Of a stretch of DNA of 64,000 nt, positions 45,583 to 54,753 are shown piece by piece. The stretch comes from Liquorilactobacillus ghanensis DSM 18630 (GTDB taxonomy: Bacteria > Bacillota > Bacilli > Lactobacillales > Lactobacillaceae), in NCBI RefSeq assembly GCF_001435235.1, contig NZ_AZGB01000009.1, forward strand, positions 103,728-167,727, given 5' to 3'. The position numbers were made by a program, and so were the translations under genes. Under the pieces are notes generated by a model, which saw only the letters and a list, made by a program, of their open reading frames with translations, searched no databases and had not been told where the DNA came from. The first letter of the stretch is position 1; each line of letters begins with the position of its first letter.

Positions 45583-46053
45583 TTATGCTTCTTTTAAAGC
45601 AGCAATAATGGCCGGTTCAATTTTTTCTGGAGTAGTAATTGGTGCAAAGCGCTGAATAACTTGACCGGTCCTGCTAATCAGAAATTTGGTATAGTTCCAT
45701 TTAATTTTGCCATGACCTGCTGTTTCTTTCAAATAAGTAAATAACGGATCAGCATCTGAGCCATTAACTTTAACTTTTTTAGTCATAGGAAAAGTAACTC
45801 CATAGTGTAGGCGACAATACTCACTAACCTGTTCTTCTGCTATCTCTTGGTGAAACTGATCAGAAGGCAATCCAATAACAACTAAGCCTTGAGCTTGATA
45901 ACGTTGATAAAGTTCTTCTAAACCGTTCAACTGCGGTGCTAATCCACACTTACTCGCAGTATTAACAATCAATAAAACTTGTCCGCGAAATTCTTGTAAT
46001 TTTATTTCCGTTCCATTACTTTCAACTTCATTAAAATCATAAATTGTTGTCAT
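45583..46053 (-). CDS. gpo: glutathione peroxidase family (Cys-type, probably thioredoxin-dependent)
   Basis: 156 residues. Catalytic Cys36 lies in NTASKCGLAPQ, with Gln66 in PSDQF and Trp119 in IKWNYTKFL completing the active site. Members of this group in Gram-positives (BsaA/Gpo) are monomeric and usually use thioredoxin. It would detoxify peroxides, useful in an organism that also codes a lactate oxidase. It has a monocistronic layout with GGAG before the ATG. Confidence 0.88.
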   Translation of the reverse strand: MTTIYDFNEVESNGTEIKLQEFRGQVLLIVNTASKCGLAPQLNGLEELYQRYQAQGLVVIGLPSDQFHQEIAEEQVSEYCRLHYGVTFPMTKKVKVNGSDADPLFTYLKETAGHGKIKWNYTKFLISRTGQVIQRFAPITTPEKIEPAIIAALKEA

Positions 46054-46131
46054 ATGGTCTCCTTGTAAATTTATTTAACCAAACAAATCATAAGTCAATA
46101 ATTGATTAATTGTAAGTAAATTGCTCTTCAT

Positions 46132-46458
46132 TTAAAAAATAAAGTTTATCAAAATAATATAGCTCAACGTTCCTCCCAGCATCGACAGCAATAAGTTTCT
46201 GCGCCATAAATGTAAGATAATAGTGATCCCGCCAGCAAGCAGATCCGGTATCCCATGATTACCAGTTAACCAAGGTACATTTCGATAACAATAAATTACC
46301 AGCATCGCCATAATCGCTGGTGGTAAAAAGCCGCCCAGTTTTCGCACAAAGAATGGGGTTGTTTGTTCAGTTCGAAAAATGGCAAACGGAAAAATTCTCG
46401 TCGTAAAATTTGCTATTGCAGCCAATCCAATCGTTATTATTTGTTCAATCAATGTCAT
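46132..46458 (-). CDS. azlD: AzlD-family branched-chain amino acid exporter small subunit
   Basis: 108 residues with about four membrane helices and the AzlD core (TRIFPFAIF, GGFLPPAIMAMLVIYC). It pairs with AzlC to export branched-chain amino acids or analogues. It overlaps the azlC end by 14 bases. Confidence 0.88.
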   Translation of the reverse strand: MTLIEQIITIGLAAIANFTTRIFPFAIFRTEQTTPFFVRKLGGFLPPAIMAMLVIYCYRNVPWLTGNHGIPDLLAGGITIILHLWRRNLLLSMLGGTLSYIILINFIF

Positions 46459-47158
46459 GATGAAACACCTGCTTTTGTTCTAAGTAATATTTAATTCCAT
46501 ATTCAATAACCAGTAAACCAAGTGTTACCAGCAAAAAATAATTTTCCCCCACCAGCAGCAGACTAATTGCGGTAATCAATAAACCGCTGATTGAGCTGAG
46601 ATGGTTTTGCTCTTTTAAAAATTGTTCCAAGAAAAGTACAATGAACAAGGCTGTCATCATAAAGTCCAAGCCTTTGATCTGCAGTCCTAAAAGATGACCC
46701 GAAAAGCCACCCAAAAAAGCTCCTGCTATCCAGGAAAAATAATTAAAAACAGTAACATATGAATAAACCAGCTCCGCATTCAGATTTTCAGGAATTGTTA
46801 AAGAATAATTCACTGAAAAAGTTTCATCACTTTCTCCAAAAATCAACAGCAACCGCTGCCAACGCGGTGCATGCCGATACTTGTCCAGCATTGCCAAACT
46901 ATAAAAGAACTGCCGAAATCCAACAACCAACGTTACTAAAATGACATTCCATGGCGCAAACCTAGTTACCAGTAAACTAGCAACAATAAATTCGACTGAC
47001 CCTCCATAAATTACAGCCGCCATTATCGTCGGAAACCAAAAAGAAAAACCCAAGTTATGCATATATAAACCATACCCTGCTGCTAAAACAAGATAGCCAA
47101 TCATTACCGGAAATGCTTTTTTGAAAGCAAAACTTAATTCTGTTTGGTTTGCTGTCAT
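46445..47158 (-). CDS. azlC: AzlC-family branched-chain amino acid exporter large subunit
   Basis: 237 residues with about seven helices. It holds the AzlC segments AAVIYGGSVEFIVASLL and FRQFFYSLAML (about 75-90). Together with azlD it forms an export pair for branched-chain amino acids. The ATG follows GGAGG. The bcaT-hicDH operon elsewhere in the window handles the same amino acids, but no shared regulator is visible. Confidence 0.9.
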   Translation of the reverse strand: MTANQTELSFAFKKAFPVMIGYLVLAAGYGLYMHNLGFSFWFPTIMAAVIYGGSVEFIVASLLVTRFAPWNVILVTLVVGFRQFFYSLAMLDKYRHAPRWQRLLLIFGESDETFSVNYSLTIPENLNAELVYSYVTVFNYFSWIAGAFLGGFSGHLLGLQIKGLDFMMTALFIVLFLEQFLKEQNHLSSISGLLITAISLLLVGENYFLLVTLGLLVIEYGIKYYLEQKQVFHHDID

Positions 47159-47257
47159 GTTTTTTACCTCCTTAAACTACTTAATTAACTCTTTGCTCAA
47201 ATATTTTTTGAAACACCTACCAATTCTTTAGTTGCCCTAATAATTATTTTAAACTGC

Positions 47258-47301
47258 AAAAAGTCCTTGCCATCATTAACTATAAATTCGGCAAGAACCT
47301 T
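47258..47301 (-). terminator. terminator of the metY-permease operon
   Basis: On the minus strand AAG..CTTGCC and GGCAAG..CTT form an interrupted stem followed by TTTTT. It lies about 80 bases beyond the restored end of the permease frame (47379). Confidence 0.6.
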
Positions 47302-47425
47302 CGAAAAATGCATCGCATAATTTCACAGTAAATTTTTCATTTTATTATCTGATAATTGTTGTACAGCAACACCAGCTATTATTTACTTTTTTCAAACAAC
47401 TCAGCTGAACGGGATTGTGTAAATT

Positions 47426-48766
47426 TTAAATAACCACCAAAACCCAGCGCCCAAATAACCGCCCCAATTGCCGGCCAGCGTGATGCTTCACCAAAAAATA
47501 AACTAATAAAAAACAAATCGTTAACGGTTCAGTTATTCGATAAGCTGGCATTCTAAAAGCTATTTGCCGGCTGGCTGGCGAATGCCGAAATTTCCAATGC
47601 GCTACCATTGTCAAAATGCAAACTAAAATATAAATATCACCTGAAACCGAAGCAACGAAAGTAAAAGCCGAGGTCAATTGATTAAACAAACTTAAAATCG
47701 GTGATCCCAACATTAACGTAGCTGAAACTAAAACACTAACTATCGGAATTCCGCTGGTTGAAATCTTGCGCAAAGGTTTCATATGAGCAGAATGGCTTTC
47801 CAAGGCTAATTGATATAAGTGGCGGCCGGTTGAAAAAATTGCACTGTTCAGTGTCGAAGCAGCCGCTACAATCACCACCAAATTAATCAGCATCGCCGCC
47901 GCTGGAATCCCAGCTAATTCAAAGATTTGGACAAATGGGCTTTGAGATGCACTAATTCGCTGCCAAGGAGAAACCATCATGATCACCGCTAAAGAACCGA
48001 TATAGAAAAACAAGATACGTCCAATAATTTGATTGATAGCCCGTGGCAAAATTTTACGCGGCTGCTTGGTTTCAGCTGTCGTGATGCCGACAAATTCCAT
48101 CCCCTGAAAGGCGAAGAAAACCATCGGAAATGCAAAAATAAATTGGGCAATTCCATTGGGAAATACGGAAAAATTAGCGGTTAAATTACTAACAGCCGCC
48201 CGATCGCCACTGATTCCCTGATGATGTGTCAGTATCAACCAGCCACCAACAACTATCAATCCTAAAATCGTAATAATTTTGATTCCCGACAAAATTATTT
48301 CCGCTTTGCCAAAAAAACTTACTACTGCCAAGTTGATCAGTGTCAAGGCAACTAAAAACACTAATTGAATCAACCATGCTGGTAAATTAGGAAACCATAA
48401 CTGGAAATAGGCTGCTATTGCTGTTAATTCAGCCATCGCTGCTAAAATCAGTTCCAACCAATAACTCCATTCAGCAAATTTTCCCAATCCGCTGCCTAGG
48501 TAACGGTGAATAAAGGCTACAAAAGTGTGTTGATTAGGGTCCGCATACAACATTTCTCCAATTGCCCGCATCATTAGAAAAAAGAAACTGCCAATTACTG
48601 CGTAAACCAATAGGATCGATGGCCCAGTGCGATGAATTGTACTTCCAGCTCCTAAAAATAACCCAGTTCCAATTGAACCACCAAACGCAATCATTTGCAC
48701 AGCTAAATTAGTCAGTCCCCGTTGTGTGCCATCCTGATTAACCTCAACTTTAGATGTCTTATTCAC
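47426..48766 (-). CDS. APC/AAT-family amino acid permease with frameshifted C-terminus
   Basis: The open frame gives 446 residues with about 11 helices and the amino acid permease start GGSIGTGLFLGAG (about 29-41). The last ~20 residues (from LVYFLVKHHAG) do not look like the family. Adding one T to the T6 run at 47508-47513 (minus strand) restores a normal end, ISLFFGEASRWPAIGAVIWA and on to FEKSK, stopping at 47379. It is therefore a frameshifted gene, or a sequencing error. It lies 30 bases after metY and is probably under the same Met T-box, so it may carry methionine or a precursor. Confidence 0.8.
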   Translation of the reverse strand: MNKTSKVEVNQDGTQRGLTNLAVQMIAFGGSIGTGLFLGAGSTIHRTGPSILLVYAVIGSFFFLMMRAIGEMLYADPNQHTFVAFIHRYLGSGLGKFAEWSYWLELILAAMAELTAIAAYFQLWFPNLPAWLIQLVFLVALTLINLAVVSFFGKAEIILSGIKIITILGLIVVGGWLILTHHQGISGDRAAVSNLTANFSVFPNGIAQFIFAFPMVFFAFQGMEFVGITTAETKQPRKILPRAINQIIGRILFFYIGSLAVIMMVSPWQRISASQSPFVQIFELAGIPAAAMLINLVVIVAAASTLNSAIFSTGRHLYQLALESHSAHMKPLRKISTSGIPIVSVLVSATLMLGSPILSLFNQLTSAFTFVASVSGDIYILVCILTMVAHWKFRHSPASRQIAFRMPAYRITEPLTICFLLVYFLVKHHAGRQLGRLFGRWVLVVI

Positions 48767-48796
48767 TTTGCTGCCCCATTTCTTGCACTAAGTCTT

Positions 48797-50077
48797 TTAA
48801 TCGATCTTTTCTAATGCTTGTTTCAGATCGGCAATCAAATCGTCTGCATTTTCGATTCCAATCGAAACCCGAATCAAATCTGGCGTAATTCCGGCCTGCC
48901 GCAATTCTGCTTCATTCAACTGGGCATGAGTCGTTGAAGCCGGATGAATAATCAGGGACTTGGCATCGCCAACATTAGCTAGTAATGAAAAAATCTTTAG
49001 ATGCTCAATCAAAGCTTTTCCAGCTTGTTCGCCGCCAGTCAAACCAAGGGTAAAAATCGATCCAACGCCCTTAGGAAAATCTCTTGCTGCTAGTGAATGA
49101 TAAGGACTATCAGCTAATTCCGGATATTTGATCCAAGCTACTTTCGGATGATCCTGCAAAAAAGCAATTACTTTTCTAGTGTTGGCAACATGCCTTTCAA
49201 CCCGCAATGATAGAGTCTCTAGTCCTTGCAGTAATAAGAATGAGTTGAAAGGACTGATCGTGCCGCCGGTATCTCTTAAACCTTCTGCTCGCACTTTTGT
49301 AGTAAATGCTCCACCTTTCAAATCAGCGAAAATCAAGCCGCTGTATTGTGGATCCGGTGTCGTAAATTCTGGGTAGCGTTGGCTGGCACGATAATCAAAT
49401 TGGTCATTTTCTACGATCACTCCGCCCATTGTGGTCCCATGCCCACCGATAAATTTTGTAGCTGATTCAATTACAATATCAGCTCCGTGTTCAAGCGGAC
49501 GATAAAGATATGGGGATGCAAAGGTATTATCGGAAATCAGCAACAACTGATGCGCGTGTGCTATTTCGGCAATTGCCTCCAAATCAACTAAGTTAATGTC
49601 TGGGTTGCCAATAGTTTCAACGTATAGAGCTTTCGTATGTTCATTAATAGCAGCCGCAAAGTTTTGCGGGTCATCGGAATTAACAAAATGTGTTTTAATC
49701 CCCAACTTAGGGAAGGTTACATTAAATAAATTATAAGTCCCTCCATAAAGCGTGCTGGCAGCAACGATTTCATCACCTTGACCAGCAATATTAGTGATAG
49801 CGGCTGAAATTGCTGCTGCACCGGTTGCTAAAGTTACCCCACTGGTCCCATGTTCTAAGGCCGCAACCCGTTGATCAACCACTGCCGTAGTTGGATTAGT
49901 TAAACGAGTATAAATATTGCCAGGATCTTTCAAACCGAAACGATCGGCTGCTTGCTGCGCATCTTTAAAAACATATGATGTCGTTTGATAAATCGGTACT
50001 GCCCGTGCCCCTGTTTCATCAACTGTCTGTCCTGCATGCACTTGTAATGTTTCAAAATGAAAATCTTCTGCAACCAT
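48797..50077 (-). CDS. metY: O-acetylhomoserine sulfhydrylase (MetY)
   Basis: 426 residues from [16 protein letters not shown]. This ATG has AAGGAGG 8 bases upstream; a frame extending 34 codons further would read through the T-box terminator. Cys/Met metabolism PLP family: Lys in [13 protein letters not shown], plus [19 protein letters not shown] and [10 protein letters not shown]. It joins O-acetylhomoserine and sulfide to homocysteine for methionine synthesis. The Met-specific T-box leader in front supports this role. Confidence 0.92.
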   Translation of the reverse strand: MVAEDFHFETLQVHAGQTVDETGARAVPIYQTTSYVFKDAQQAADRFGLKDPGNIYTRLTNPTTAVVDQRVAALEHGTSGVTLATGAAAISAAITNIAGQGDEIVAASTLYGGTYNLFNVTFPKLGIKTHFVNSDDPQNFAAAINEHTKALYVETIGNPDINLVDLEAIAEIAHAHQLLLISDNTFASPYLYRPLEHGADIVIESATKFIGGHGTTMGGVIVENDQFDYRASQRYPEFTTPDPQYSGLIFADLKGGAFTTKVRAEGLRDTGGTISPFNSFLLLQGLETLSLRVERHVANTRKVIAFLQDHPKVAWIKYPELADSPYHSLAARDFPKGVGSIFTLGLTGGEQAGKALIEHLKIFSLLANVGDAKSLIIHPASTTHAQLNEAELRQAGITPDLIRVSIGIENADDLIADLKQALEKID

Positions 50078-50105
50078 TTTAATTTCCTCCTTAATTTTTT
50101 GATAA

Positions 50106-50374
50106 TAAAAAATCCCTGTAATGCAAATATGCATTACAGGGACGTCAGTCAATACGCGGTACCACCCAAGTTCGTTCAATCATCACTGATCAAACCTCAT
50201 CAACACAATTATGTTAGGGATTATATCGTATCCTCACGAATCTAAGGCTTGCACCGCCGATTGCAACTCCGAGCTCATCTTCAGCATAATTCAAACTCTC
50301 ATTTTCACCAACTTGAGATCTCTATAGAATGAATTTAAGCTTACTCTTCTCATCAAAGTCTAATTATTATCTTT
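50106..50374 (-). promoter_or_regulatory. T-box leader, methionine specifier, upstream of metY
   Basis: The minus-strand leader holds the T-box sequence TGGGTGGTACCGCG (50155-50168) and a terminator stem TCCCTGTAATGCA/TGCATTACAGGGA (50113-50141) followed by TTTTTT. In Stem I, TGAATT pairs with AATTCA and is followed by ATG (50285-50287), with the AGTA and GAA elements of a specifier loop around it; ATG is the methionine codon. Uncharged tRNA-Met would allow read-through into metY and the permease gene. Confidence 0.88.
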
Positions 50375-50380
50375 TCCAGT

Positions 50381-50409
50381 ATCCTAGCATTTATATTATC
50401 GTTCGTCAA
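50381..50409 (-). promoter_or_regulatory. sigma-A promoter of the metY T-box leader
   Basis: On the minus strand TTGACG (50404-50409), 17-base spacer, TAGGAT (50381-50386), just upstream of Stem I of the T-box. The remaining ~150 bases to the TauE gene hold nothing I recognise. Confidence 0.7.
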
Positions 50410-50563
50410 GACTTTTTCTCAATTAATTAAAATCATTTGCCCCAAAAAATAATAATTGCAAATTAACTGCTAATGGTCAATACTAATTGATAATCAGACT
50501 TTTCAAATTGTTAATTAATTTGTTCCCATAAGCCAAAAAATTTATTTTTGAAAGGATTCTTTT

Positions 50564-51334
50564 ATGTCACTGCTATTAACTTTTATCTTTCTTATTATTG
50601 CTGGGTTAGTGGCTGGTTTATTATCTTCAATTGCTGGTTTAGCTTCACTGGCCTCTTATCCGGCACTGCTGCTGGTGGGCTTACCACCGGTTTTAGCTAA
50701 CGTCACTAATACCACCGCTTTGATTTTTTCAGGAATCGGTTCAACTGTATCATCCCTAAAAGAATTGCATGGTCATTGGAAAAAAGTCATTATATTTACT
50801 ATTCTAGCTTCTTGCGGCAGTGTTGCCGGCAGTTTATTATTGTTGATTGCTCCAGCTTCATCCTTTGAAAAAATTGTCCCATTTTTTATTTTTACTGCTG
50901 GTGTTTTACTATTACTATCCAGCCGCAAAAAAATCGGAGCACCTGCTAATAGTCAACTCACGAAAAGTTTTTGGGTCAACCTAATTAGTTGGGTTGGAGT
51001 CTTTCTAATTGGCGGCTATACCGGTTATTTTGGTGCTGCCGGTGGTGTTATCTTTTTAGCAATTCTCTCGTTAATTACAGATGATAGTTTTGCTGTTATC
51101 AACGCTATAAAAAACGTAATTGCGTTTGCTAGTAATTCAATCGCAACTTTGATTTTTATTTTTAAAACACGAATTGATTGGCTAATGGTCATTCCTTTGG
51201 GTTTTGGTTTATTGATTGGCGGTTATTTAGGCCCGATCATTGTTCGCCATGTCAATATTCATTTGCTGCGGGCTCTAATTGCCTTGGCTGCCTTTGGGTT
51301 GGCTGGTTATTTATTTGTTACAGCTTATTTTTAA
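50564..51334 (+). CDS. TauE/SafE-family (sulfite exporter type) membrane protein
   Basis: 256 residues with about eight helices and the repeated family motif (AGLVAGLLSSIAGLASL near the N-terminus and GGYTGYFGAAGGVIFLAIL at about 149-167). These proteins export sulfite, sulfoacetate or similar anions. It is transcribed away from the metY operon; a sulfur link is possible but unproven. The ATG follows AAAGGA. A terminator follows at once. Confidence 0.8.
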   Translation: MSLLLTFIFLIIAGLVAGLLSSIAGLASLASYPALLLVGLPPVLANVTNTTALIFSGIGSTVSSLKELHGHWKKVIIFTILASCGSVAGSLLLLIAPASSFEKIVPFFIFTAGVLLLLSSRKKIGAPANSQLTKSFWVNLISWVGVFLIGGYTGYFGAAGGVIFLAILSLITDDSFAVINAIKNVIAFASNSIATLIFIFKTRIDWLMVIPLGFGLLIGGYLGPIIVRHVNIHLLRALIALAAFGLAGYLFVTAYF

Positions 51335-51360
51335 CAATTACATTTGCAATCATTTTATTA

Positions 51361-51400
51361 AAAAACTGTCAAGTTTAAAAATACAACTGACAGTTTTTTT
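51361..51400. terminator. bidirectional terminator between the TauE-type gene and the alpha-glucosidase gene
   Basis: AAAAACTGTCA and TGACAGTTTTTTT form an 11-bp stem with inner GTT/AAC pairs and T runs on both strands. Confidence 0.85.
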
Positions 51401-51436
51401 GATGTGATAATTACAATTTTGGTATACTTAATTTAA

Positions 51437-53107
51437 TTAATAAGCATAAACCTTAGTTTCATATGGCCGTAACCGATCGCCCTGATCATCATCATAGTTG
51501 GCAATCAATCGGCTTTTAGTTGTCGGCACTTCAAAATGACGACTTATTTGTTTGCTGGTGAAATTGCTGATTACTAAGAGAACTTGTCCTTGGTATTCAC
51601 GTTTATAGGCAAAAACCTCATTATCGTCTGGATTAAGCTCAACGTAGTTCCCATAAACAATCAAATCACTTTGATGGCGTAAATTAATTAGTTTCTGGTA
51701 GTAATAAAAAACTGATTGTTGGTCTTTTAACTCTGCTTTAGCATTAATTTCATGGTAATTTTTATTTAACTTCAACCAAGGTTTCCCGGTTGTAAAACCT
51801 GCATTAATTGAATCATCCCACTGCATTGGTGTTCGTGCATTATCACGTGATTCCATTGCCAAGTAACGCATCATTGTATCATGATCAACTATTTTTTCAT
51901 GATCAACAATCTGGTGGTAGGCTTCAATTGATTCAATATCTTTATACTCTTCTAATCTATTGAAATAAGCATTCGTCATTCCTAATTCTTCACCTTGATA
52001 AATGTAAGGTGTTCCTTGCATCATATGCAAAGTTGTGGCCAACATTTTTGCTGACAACTCACGATATTGTGGACTGTCATTGCCAAATCGTGAGACCGCT
52101 CTTGCACGATCATGATTGTTCCAATATAAACTGTTCCATCCTTTTCCATCTAAAGCTACTTGCCATTTTGAAAGAGCCTTTTTTAAATCAACAAGTTTGA
52201 TTGGTTGATCGTTCCACTTACCTAATCGTGGATCATCATTCAAAGCTAAAGTAACATGATCAAATTGAAAAACCATATTTAATTCATGTGCATCTAATCC
52301 AGTATACTGTAAAGCATCTTTGGGTGTTGAACTTGGCATTTCCCCAACACTCATTACATCGTAGTGTGAGAGAACTTTTTCATTCATTTCGTGTAAATAA
52401 TCATTCAATTTTAGTCCATCAGCAACCATTGGTTCGACATTAGCATACTCAGAATTCTCAGGATTTGGTGCATCTGGCAGCCCTGCAGCTTTTGAAAGAA
52501 AGTTGATAACATCCATCCGGAAACCATCAACTCCTTTATTTAACCAAAAACGCATTAATTTCCAAACTTGTTCTCGAACTGCAGGATTTTCCCAATTTAA
52601 ATCCGGTTGTCCTTTAGCGAAAAGGTGTAAATAATATTGCTCTGTTTTCTTATCATATTCCCAAGTTGAGCCTCCAAAATATGATCCCCAGTTGTTTGGA
52701 GCATGACCATTTTTCCCATCACGCCAAATATAAAAATTACGATAAGGATTGTCTCTGCTCAATCGACTTTGTTTAAACCATTCATGCTGGTCAGATGTAT
52801 GATTTACAACTAAATCCATCACAATCTTCATGCCTAAGCGATGCATTTCAGCAAGTAATTGATCAAAGACTTTCATGTCACCAAATTTCGGCTGAATTGA
52901 ACGATAATCACTAATATCATAACCATTATCTTTATCCGGTGATTTATAAATTGGATTCAACCATATGACATCTACCCCAAGTTTTTTAATATAAGGTAAT
53001 CTTTGTAAAACCCCACGCAGATCACCAACTCCATCCCCATTACTATCCTGAAAACTTCGTGGATACACTTGATAAACAACTGCTCTTTGCCACCATTTTT
53101 TCTTCAT
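51437..53107 (-). CDS. GH13 alpha-glucosidase, probable oligo-1,6-glucosidase
   Basis: 556 residues, GH13 subfamily 31 layout. Nucleophile Asp199 in DGFRMDVINF, acid/base Glu256 in VGEMPSS, and the stabiliser region NHDRAR (331-336). Val follows the nucleophile at position 200; in this subfamily Val at that place goes with alpha-1,6 activity (oligo-1,6-glucosidase, dextran glucosidase), while Ala or Thr goes with maltases. It has no signal peptide, so it acts on imported isomaltose-type sugars, brought in by the transporter coded 37 bases upstream. Confidence 0.9.
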   Translation of the reverse strand: MKKKWWQRAVVYQVYPRSFQDSNGDGVGDLRGVLQRLPYIKKLGVDVIWLNPIYKSPDKDNGYDISDYRSIQPKFGDMKVFDQLLAEMHRLGMKIVMDLVVNHTSDQHEWFKQSRLSRDNPYRNFYIWRDGKNGHAPNNWGSYFGGSTWEYDKKTEQYYLHLFAKGQPDLNWENPAVREQVWKLMRFWLNKGVDGFRMDVINFLSKAAGLPDAPNPENSEYANVEPMVADGLKLNDYLHEMNEKVLSHYDVMSVGEMPSSTPKDALQYTGLDAHELNMVFQFDHVTLALNDDPRLGKWNDQPIKLVDLKKALSKWQVALDGKGWNSLYWNNHDRARAVSRFGNDSPQYRELSAKMLATTLHMMQGTPYIYQGEELGMTNAYFNRLEEYKDIESIEAYHQIVDHEKIVDHDTMMRYLAMESRDNARTPMQWDDSINAGFTTGKPWLKLNKNYHEINAKAELKDQQSVFYYYQKLINLRHQSDLIVYGNYVELNPDDNEVFAYKREYQGQVLLVISNFTSKQISRHFEVPTTKSRLIANYDDDQGDRLRPYETKVYAY

Positions 53108-53144
53108 ACTTAATTTTCATCCTTTCTTTAAGTCAACTGTTAAA

Positions 53145-54572
53145 CTAAACATGATTAATTGTACCTTTTTGTGGTTTATCTTCTTTAATGATACCAACTG
53201 CAACTGCTCCTAATAGCATTGCAATTCCTGCAACTAAAATCATTCCTGGCATTGATTGATCAATCAATGGGAATATTGCAAAACTAGCAACTGAAGCAAT
53301 AATTTGAGGTAGGCAAATACCGCAATTAAATAACCCCATATAGGCACCCTCATTTTTGCCATCTAATGATGAAGTAAAAATTGAAAATGCTTCAGTCTGC
53401 ATCGTCAAATATGAAATACCGATTAAACAAAATGGTAAAATTAATAAATACTGATTATGAATTATAAAAACACCAATGAATCCCAATGCACCAATAATCA
53501 AACCTATACGAAACCAAAATTTTCTTTTATATGGATTTGTTTTTGATAAGACTAAGAAACCCCAAACAACCGCTGCCAGAGATTGAATACATGTTAAAAT
53601 TCCATACCAGTTTCCTGCAGCCTGATATCCAGCTGAAGCTGTATCAGCAGTATTCCATACATTTTTTGCAATTGCTCCAGTCGCATAGGTCCATAAATAT
53701 TGAAAAGCAAACCAATCAAATAGTTGTACAAAAGATACTTCCCAAAAAGATCGCGGTGCCTGTTTAATTAATTTCCATAATGAAGGAGCCATTTGATGAT
53801 GCTTAAGATCAATATGATGATACTTAGCATAAGTTTCTGGATCATATTCTTTAACCTTAATGATTGTGAAAACTGAAATTGCAAGCAGAATTACTGCTCC
53901 AATGTAAAATGATAACCTAACAGATAATGGAACAACTCCACGTTTAGCTACATTTGAAATTCCACATATTGTCAACAAAAAGGGAAACACTGTGGCAACT
54001 ACCCCACCTAAATTACTAAAAGATTGTTGCCAAGACCAAGCTAAGTCTTTTTGATCTTCATTGACCATATCACCAATAATCATTTTGAACGGCTGCATAC
54101 AGACATTACTTGATAAATCCATGAATAAAATTGCAATTGCCCCAAAAATTAGTGCGGCCATTGAAGCATAGCCAAAACCAAACGAACCAGCATTTGGCAA
54201 TAAAGCCATTACCAAAGCAGCAATTGGAGCGCCTAACATTAAGTAAGGCATTCTTCTACCAAATTTATTTGACCACGTTAAATCAGAATACTTTCCAACT
54301 AATGGTTGAACTACCATTCCAGCTAGAGGCGGCAATATAAAGAAAAAGCCTAATTTAGTTGGATCAGCTCCAATCGTTTGAAAAATTCTTCCCATTTGCG
54401 AAGACTGAAGCGAAAATGCCATATTAACTCCAAAAAATCCAAAGGTCATTGCAAAAATAGTACTCAATGGTAATGAAGGTAACGAATTTGTGATAACAGC
54501 ATTCTTTGAATTTGAATTAATTGATGGCTGTTCAGAGATTGTTTGAGCTTTGACTTTTCTTCCCACATTCAT
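53145..54572 (-). CDS. MFS sugar transporter (maltose/isomaltose or sucrose type)
   Basis: 475 residues with about 12 helices. The segment GKYSDLTWSNKFGRRMPY (about 96-113) is the conserved cytoplasmic loop of sugar MFS carriers of the SLC45/MalT-like type. It heads a two-gene operon with the GH13 glucosidase under a LacI regulator, so it most likely imports alpha-glucosides. The AAGGAGTG site precedes the ATG. The exact sugar is not visible in sequence. Confidence 0.82.
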   Translation of the reverse strand: MNVGRKVKAQTISEQPSINSNSKNAVITNSLPSLPLSTIFAMTFGFFGVNMAFSLQSSQMGRIFQTIGADPTKLGFFFILPPLAGMVVQPLVGKYSDLTWSNKFGRRMPYLMLGAPIAALVMALLPNAGSFGFGYASMAALIFGAIAILFMDLSSNVCMQPFKMIIGDMVNEDQKDLAWSWQQSFSNLGGVVATVFPFLLTICGISNVAKRGVVPLSVRLSFYIGAVILLAISVFTIIKVKEYDPETYAKYHHIDLKHHQMAPSLWKLIKQAPRSFWEVSFVQLFDWFAFQYLWTYATGAIAKNVWNTADTASAGYQAAGNWYGILTCIQSLAAVVWGFLVLSKTNPYKRKFWFRIGLIIGALGFIGVFIIHNQYLLILPFCLIGISYLTMQTEAFSIFTSSLDGKNEGAYMGLFNCGICLPQIIASVASFAIFPLIDQSMPGMILVAGIAMLLGAVAVGIIKEDKPQKGTINHV

Positions 54573-54617
54573 ACACTCCTTAAGTTTGATAATCAGCTGT
54601 AACTGCTTTCATTGAGT

Positions 54618-54646
54618 ATTATAATACCTTACGCAAACGTTTACAA
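54618..54646 (-). promoter_or_regulatory. sigma-A promoter of the transporter-glucosidase operon
   Basis: On the minus strand TTGTAA (54641-54646), 17-base spacer, TATAAT (54618-54623). The first operator fills part of the spacer and the -35 box. Confidence 0.75.
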
Positions 54647-54675
54647 TAGATTTTTATAAAAGCACAAACGTTTGC
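54633..54675. promoter_or_regulatory. two LacI/cre-type operators
   Basis: GCAAACGTTTAC (54633-54644) and ACAAACGTTTGC (54664-54675) are near-identical palindromes with central CG and centres 31 bases apart, three helix turns. They lie between the divergent transporter and LacI genes. The local LacI protein, CcpA, or both could bind. Confidence 0.8.
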
Positions 54676-54753
54676 TTAGACTATTTATGAGAACATTTTA
54701 TTTTTAAACAGCATGCGTTAAAATTAGTGTAAACAAATGTAGGGAGAAAACAT

